Assembly (NCBI RefSeq): GCF_014205845.1
Contig: NZ_JACHCR010000004.1
Location: forward strand, 310,001-374,000
DNA from: Mucilaginibacter cryoferens
GTDB lineage: Bacteria; Bacteroidota; Bacteroidia; Sphingobacteriales; Sphingobacteriaceae
Direction: 5' to 3'
Length of the DNA stretch: 64,000 nucleotides
In this document: one piece after another, positions 63,886 to 64,000 of the stretch
How the letters are laid out: each line of letters begins with the position of its first letter
How positions within the stretch are numbered: the first letter of the stretch is position 1
The notes under the pieces: generated by a model
What the model was told of the DNA's origin: nothing
Databases searched by the model: none
Seen by the model: the letters and a program-made list of their open reading frames with translations, nothing else
Translations under genes and position numbers: made by a program

Positions 63886-64000
63886 CTAGTAATGCCCTTT
63901 TAATGAAAGGATATTATTGATCGTGAATTTGGATTTCATGAGGGATGCCCCTAATTCAATTACTTTTAGAAAGAGATTGTTTGGATTTTTTTTCAAGGGC
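63886..64000 (-). CDS. Possible 3' end of a gene running off the window
   Basis: A minus-strand frame is open from the window edge to a TAG at 63886-63888 (38 residues, with IELGASLMKSKFTINNILS near the end and final SLKGHY). It has the look of a protein C-terminus, but is too short for a family call. Confidence 0.3.
   Translation of the reverse strand, partial: PLKKNPNNLFLKVIELGASLMKSKFTINNILSLKGHY

Overview
The window comes from a Bacteroidota chromosome, most likely a Sphingobacteriaceae member close to Mucilaginibacter or Pedobacter. This rests on a SusC/SusD pair, a fused RibBA, a mitochondrial-type aconitase of 755 residues, a START_2-type protein, TAnnTTTG-like -7 promoter elements, little sign of Shine-Dalgarno sequences, and many short palindromic intergenic repeats of kinds common in that phylum. 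No sequence search was possible, so all family calls come from motifs and from reading the translations.

Layout. 1-3100: a nested palindromic repeat, a GntR regulator with its MFS transporter and two matching operator-like palindromes, then another repeat block. 3101-9126: a GH39-like glycosidase, a GNAT acetyltransferase, a small conserved-looking protein, and a TPP riboswitch followed by an attenuator terminator and four tightly packed genes (methyltransferase, PurM/HypE-like protein, ThiE-like protein, Trm112-like zinc ribbon). 9216-13286: a GH20 hexosaminidase, an unrecognised protein, a tRNA-Met gene bracketed by two decayed tRNA copies with a GIY-YIG nuclease between, and a START_2 protein. 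13398-26093: housekeeping genes (LptF/G permease, ribBA, a TamB-like protein, tsaD, a GH19 lysozyme-like enzyme, uvrA). 26890-33213: ROK regulator and SusC/SusD. 33214-38041: a 1.5 kb repeat-rich gap, an ECF sigma factor, nth and recA. 38356-47586: a peptide-binding lipoprotein, a frameshifted SseB gene, aconitase, a toxin-antitoxin pair whose PIN toxin carries an amber codon, a polysaccharide deacetylase, and a TolC/HlyD pair. 47959-53304: a cluster of glutamine amidotransferase, GCS2-type carboxylate-amine ligase, DUF4262 protein, ATP-grasp ligase and two alpha/beta hydrolases. 53332-64000: an intact PIN toxin-antitoxin pair, typA, a surface-polysaccharide cluster (flippase, four glycosyltransferases, one methyltransferase), a MutS-like ATPase, and the possible tail of a further gene.

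Two loci stand out as possible undescribed systems. The first is the TPP-riboswitch operon: its ThiE-like protein lacks the usual pyrophosphate-binding residues, its kinase-like protein resembles HypE more than ThiL, and it pairs a methyltransferase with a Trm112-like protein, so it does not look like an ordinary thiamine operon. The second is the amidoligase/hydrolase cluster at 47959-53304, whose gene set points to synthesis and processing of a peptide-like or amide metabolite.

The window also records genome wear and repeat spread. Two intergenic-type repeats are translated in frame inside uvrA, sseB has a frameshift, one PIN toxin has a nonsense codon, and tRNA-Met has two decayed neighbours.
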